Below, one piece after another: positions 5,052 through 7,765 of a DNA stretch of 7,765 nucleotides; within the stretch, counting starts at the first letter, position 1, and every line of letters starts with the position of its first letter. The DNA is from Acidaminococcaceae bacterium UBA2453 (GTDB lineage: Bacteria > Bacillota > Negativicutes > Acidaminococcales > Acidaminococcaceae): the NCBI GenBank assembly GCA_002342505.1, contig DDQB01000058.1, positions 1 through 7,765 on the forward strand, given 5' to 3'. Below the pieces are notes generated by a model, which was not told where the DNA came from, did no database searches, and saw only the letters and a program-made list of their open reading frames with translations. A program made the position numbers and the translations under genes.

Positions 5052-6326
5052 ATGAAAAAATCAGCTCTTCTTCGTACCGCAACTTCTGCCGCCCTGTGCC
5101 TTACCCTCACCACCGGCGCTGTGATGCCGAAGCAGGCCCTGGCCTGGGACTGGCTTTCTGCCGGACTGGCAGTATTCCAGGTTGGGGCGGAATACGCGTA
5201 CCTCAACAAACAGATCAGCCATCTGGACAACAAGGGCCGGGACGAATACATGGACCAGATCAAAGGCAAGTACGGTGTCAACACGGATCCTACGGCCAAC
5301 GCCATGCTGGCCCGCATCATGACGCGGCTGTCAGACGCGGTCGCCCTTACCGATGACTCCATTGTGAAGAAGCCTTACAACTACTTTGTCAATAACGATC
5401 AGTCTTTCAATGCGTTCTGTACGCTGGGTCATAACATGAGCGTCAACATCGGCGCTTTTACAAAGCTGAATTATAATGAAGACGAGCTGGCTTTTGTCAT
5501 TGCCCATGAGATGGGGCACGGACAGAAGAACCATCCCGCCGCCGGGGTGAAGCGTGCGCTGCCCCTGTCTATCCTTTCTGCCCTGTATGCCAGCCAGAAC
5601 CGAAACTCCGCGTCCTCTGTCGGCGCCGCATTGGTCAGCACCATCGGTACGGCCAAGTGGGTGACCAAACCCATGGAAAGCCAGGCGGACAACCTGGCCT
5701 TTGACTACGCTACGGCAGCCGGTTACAACGTGGGCGGCGGCGCGGCGCTGTGGCAGCACGTACTGGAAAAGAACGGCAGCAAATCCAGCGGCTTTGCAGA
5801 ACTCTTCAACGACCATCCCACCAGCGTTTCCCGCCGGGATAATTACAGCAAGAAGATCACCCAGTGGAGCGGCAACAAGGTAAAGGTAAATGCGGAAGAC
5901 GGACAGATCACCGTAGCGGGGAAATCCTTCTACACGCCGGCGAAGACCAGCACGATGAGTCCCCAGGAACAGGCGTATCTTATTGCCGGCAATCTTGCCG
6001 CCGTGTATCACGACGGCCGGCAGCACGAACCTGTATGGACCAACAGCGCAAATATCCTGATGGTCGGCGAACAGCCGGTCATGAGCTTTGACGGCGTAAC
6101 CGATTCCGGCGCAGTGCAGACCAGGCTTCGGGATATTCTCAGCAGCAGCAAATCCGCATTAGGCACGACTGATTCCAAAGCGGCAACCGTCGGCGATGAC
6201 ACAGATATAGCGAAGGATAAAAGTAAAAAAGCCTCACGGGCTGACAAAAATGCCGACGCAACGTCCAAACCTCTGACCATGCGGCAAAAGGTAGAAGCCT
6301 ATTACGCAGAACAGAACAGACCGTAA
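5052..6326 (+). CDS. Secreted M48-family zinc metalloprotease
   Basis: A 424-residue exported protease. The start is the ATG at 5052, eight bases after AGGAGG (5038-5043); it opens a clear signal peptide (MKKSALLRT, hydrophobic core, cleavage after the ALA at residue 31). The open frame extends 25 codons upstream but without a ribosome site. The zinc site is visible: HEMGH at 152-156 and the third ligand E209 in MESQAD, followed by D213, the M48 pattern. A later DHPTSVSRR (254-262) matches the family's conserved His-Pro near the active-site cleft. The C-terminal third has no clear catalytic motif and ends in a charged, probably disordered linker (about 370-405). A likely role is turnover of misfolded envelope proteins, as for BepA/LoiP-type M48 enzymes; that is inference. 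It is a single-gene unit with its own promoter and terminator. Confidence 0.9.
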   Translation: MKKSALLRTATSAALCLTLTTGAVMPKQALAWDWLSAGLAVFQVGAEYAYLNKQISHLDNKGRDEYMDQIKGKYGVNTDPTANAMLARIMTRLSDAVALTDDSIVKKPYNYFVNNDQSFNAFCTLGHNMSVNIGAFTKLNYNEDELAFVIAHEMGHGQKNHPAAGVKRALPLSILSALYASQNRNSASSVGAALVSTIGTAKWVTKPMESQADNLAFDYATAAGYNVGGGAALWQHVLEKNGSKSSGFAELFNDHPTSVSRRDNYSKKITQWSGNKVKVNAEDGQITVAGKSFYTPAKTSTMSPQEQAYLIAGNLAAVYHDGRQHEPVWTNSANILMVGEQPVMSFDGVTDSGAVQTRLRDILSSSKSALGTTDSKAATVGDDTDIAKDKSKKASRADKNADATSKPLTMRQKVEAYYAEQNRP

Positions 6327-6381
6327 CCGTTCCAGACAGGCTCCGCCCATACCGACGGTCCGCAAGCGGGAGCAGCGTATG

Positions 6382-6427
6382 CACCCTGCCATTCCACAGG
6401 CTGGAATTGTGCAGGGTGTTTCCTTTT
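6382..6427 (+). terminator. Rho-independent terminator after the M48 gene
   Basis: CACCCTGC (6382-6389) pairs with GCAGGGTG (6411-6418), and inside it ATTCCA (6391-6396) pairs with TGGAAT (6402-6407) around a 5-base loop, with a small bulge between. TTTCCTTTTC follows. It starts 55 bases after the stop. Confidence 0.85.
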
Positions 6428-6458
6428 CGCAACCGGCATCCTTTCCGCCCGGACTGAT

Positions 6459-6480
6459 CGGCCGCGCCGTTTTTACTGTT
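6459..6480 (+). terminator. Second, shorter terminator in tandem
   Basis: CGGC (6459-6462) and GCCG (6466-6469) form a 4-base all-GC stem with a 3-base loop, followed directly by TTTTT and, after ACTG, another T run. It is short, but would back up the first terminator and insulate the regulator gene. Confidence 0.5.
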
Positions 6481-6551
6481 TTTTAATTCTATAGTATTAC
6501 TACTTCAAAATTACTCATTAAGTTTTAATAAAATCTCAAACCCTTTATGTA

Positions 6552-6580
6552 TTGCGCAAATCACAACTATTGCATATACT
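6552..6580 (+). promoter_or_regulatory. Probable promoter of the PocR-LuxR regulator gene
   Basis: TTGCGC (6552-6557) and TATACT (6575-6580) with 17-base spacing look like a sigma-70-type promoter. The surrounding 6480-6646 region is strongly AT-rich and otherwise featureless. It would give a leader of about 85 bases. Other TATAAT-like strings at 6617-6632 lack a partner -35. Confidence 0.55.
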
Positions 6581-6670
6581 GTGTGAAAGATAAAAATCTA
6601 TTTCTGTGTCTTCATTATATATTATTATATCATTGCTTGCTTCAGGTTGCGTCTAAAACGAGGTTGTAAG

Positions 6671-7432
6671 ATGATGAAAAAGAAAACCGGTTCCGTGGAA
6701 CAGTGGCTTCAGTTTGTCGGCAAAGATAAACTGCAGACCTTTCAGGACAATTTTGCCAAAGCGTACGGGGTCAGCATGATCTTTCTGGATATGAACGGCA
6801 ATCCGTTGACGGTCGGCTCCCAGAATTCCCTGTTCTGCTTCACAATCGAACGGGAACATTCTGTCCGCTGCCAGGACAATTTCCAGAACGACATGGATTC
6901 CATGCGCAGTGGAAAACCCTTTCTCCACGTGTGTCCCTTCGGCATCGTCTGCCTGTACGCGCCTGTATTTTTCAACGACCAGCTGACCGCTTACGCGGGA
7001 ATCGGCGGACTTACTTACGAAAACAGTACGATTCCCGAAACCCTGAAAGGCCGGTTCCATATTACCGGCTGCAGCAAAGAAAAGGCGCAGAACATTTTGC
7101 AGTTGCTGGACAGCATGCTGCGGCTGCTGAACGTGAACATTTCCCTGACCCAGCGGGATAAGAAGCAGCAACCGGAAGAGACGGTTCCCGGACGACTGCG
7201 GGACGACCGCATCAGCAAACGGGAACACGAGATCGTCCAGCTTCTCTGCAAAGGCTATTCCAACAAACAGATCTCCCAGCAGCTGTTTATTACCGAGACC
7301 ACCGTCAAGACCCATATCAGCAACATTCTTGCCAAGCTGAACCTGCATGACCGTATGCAGATCGTGGTACATTATTACAATAAGAACAACGGGACAGCGC
7401 CCGCTGACAAAGAGAATGAAGAAACTGACTGA
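6671..7432 (+). CDS. PocR-type sensory domain with LuxR/GerE DNA-binding domain, transcriptional regulator
   Basis: A 253-residue cytoplasmic regulator. Residues about 9-155 resemble the PocR sensory domain, a PAS-like ligand pocket named after the Salmonella propanediol regulator. It carries cysteines at 56, 67, 88 and 94 in the family pattern (C-rich stretch HVCPFGIVCLYAP, then an aromatic strand YAGIGGL). After a linker, residues 180-238 are a LuxR-type helix-turn-helix, with SKREHEIVQLL, NKQISQQL and TVKTHISNIL as its three helices. No receiver domain is present, so the ligand or redox state is probably sensed directly. I chose ATG 6671 with GAGG eight bases upstream over a TTG at 6647 with no site. 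The gene overlaps the following membrane sensor by 17 bases, indicating a joint operon. The ligand is unknown; small alcohols or hydrocarbons are sensed by some relatives. Confidence 0.88.
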   Translation: MMKKKTGSVEQWLQFVGKDKLQTFQDNFAKAYGVSMIFLDMNGNPLTVGSQNSLFCFTIEREHSVRCQDNFQNDMDSMRSGKPFLHVCPFGIVCLYAPVFFNDQLTAYAGIGGLTYENSTIPETLKGRFHITGCSKEKAQNILQLLDSMLRLLNVNISLTQRDKKQQPEETVPGRLRDDRISKREHEIVQLLCKGYSNKQISQQLFITETTVKTHISNILAKLNLHDRMQIVVHYYNKNNGTAPADKENEETD

Positions 7433-7765
7433 ACGCATTACCGGACTGTTCACTGAAGGATATCACGATCTGACAGTCCGGCTGATTTTTACCATCTTCC
7501 TGTTTATCATCCTGCCAATCGCGCTGATCACCTTTTTCTCCACCCGGTATCTGGAAGCCCAGTTCAGCCGGAACCAGAACCAGTATCTGCGTTCCACCCT
7601 GGCCGTGGCCACCAGCGAGATGCAGCAGCGGCAGAACAGCATCCAGAAGGCGGCCCTCTGCATCGCCCAGGAGGTCAGCACCCCCGAGGCGGTGAAACAG
7701 AAAGACACAAAAGTGTTGCAGGAAAAACTGGCTTTACTGCAGAACAACTTCAATAAAGTTGACTA
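7416..7765 (+). CDS. Membrane sensor protein, N-terminal part (cut by window end)
   Basis: An open frame from ATG 7416 running off the window, 116 residues visible. It starts inside the last codons of the PocR-LuxR gene in another frame; AAAGAG just upstream is too close to be ideal, so translation is probably coupled. A basic cytoplasmic start is followed by one hydrophobic helix at about 23-43 (LIFTIFLFIILPIALITFF), then a polar, Gln/Glu-rich helical region with MQQRQNSIQKA, the usual start of an extracytoplasmic Cache-type sensor domain. The catalytic part is not visible. A histidine kinase is the likely type given the neighbouring regulator, but a chemoreceptor or a diguanylate cyclase remains possible. 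Confidence 0.75.
   Translation, partial: MKKLTERITGLFTEGYHDLTVRLIFTIFLFIILPIALITFFSTRYLEAQFSRNQNQYLRSTLAVATSEMQQRQNSIQKAALCIAQEVSTPEAVKQKDTKVLQEKLALLQNNFNKVD

Noticed and set aside
5331..6026. Open frame of 231 codons on the minus strand
   Set aside because: It lies opposite the M48 protease catalytic region; a shadow produced by the codon bias of the real gene.
6653..7453. Long open frame (266 codons) on the minus strand
   Set aside because: It is antisense to the PocR-LuxR gene, which has recognisable domains and a ribosome site; the antisense product shows no family features.
1..7765. tRNA genes, attachment sites or insertion sequences
   Set aside because: I saw no cloverleaf, no integrase or transposase, and no long direct or terminal inverted repeats that would mark element ends in this window.

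Overview
The window looks like the edge of an integrated, self-replicating element in a low-to-medium GC anaerobic Firmicute. AGGAGG-type ribosome binding sites, AT-rich intergenic stretches and moderately GC-rich genes support this. The exported M48 protease followed by a PocR-LuxR regulator resembles gut Negativicutes (Acidaminococcus, Dialister or Megasphaera type). That lineage call is an inference from protein resemblance only.

Left part (1-2241): a P4/D5-family SF3 replicative helicase (127-1653), with no primase domain in the same chain, is followed by about 590 bases without a credible gene. This stretch is highly structured. It starts with a group of mutually exclusive inverted repeats (1688-1780). 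Then come at least eleven copies of a decamer close to GGTGAAYTTT, in runs with an exact 10-base period and on both strands, flanking an AT-rich core (1783-2055). The arrangement resembles the type I iterons bound by the phage P4 alpha protein, so this is probably the element's replication origin or copy-control region. A bidirectional terminator-like hairpin lies between the helicase and the converging genes to its right.

Middle part (2242-4908, all minus strand): a candidate operon read right to left. It starts at a TATAAT promoter near 4884, then a possible 35-residue small ORF, DUF4160, DUF2442, a small protein with a RelB/DinJ-like C-terminus but no N-terminal ribbon-helix-helix, and a 530-residue AAA-like ATPase fused to a PD-(D/E)XK nuclease-like domain. 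The set looks like accessory cargo of toxin-antitoxin or defence type, but no function is proven for most of it.

Right part (4980-7765, all plus strand): more chromosomal in character. A secreted M48 metalloprotease with its own promoter and terminator is followed by a PocR-type sensory regulator with a LuxR DNA-binding domain. Its last codons overlap the start of a membrane sensor protein cut off by the window end. The regulator and sensor are probably one signalling operon.
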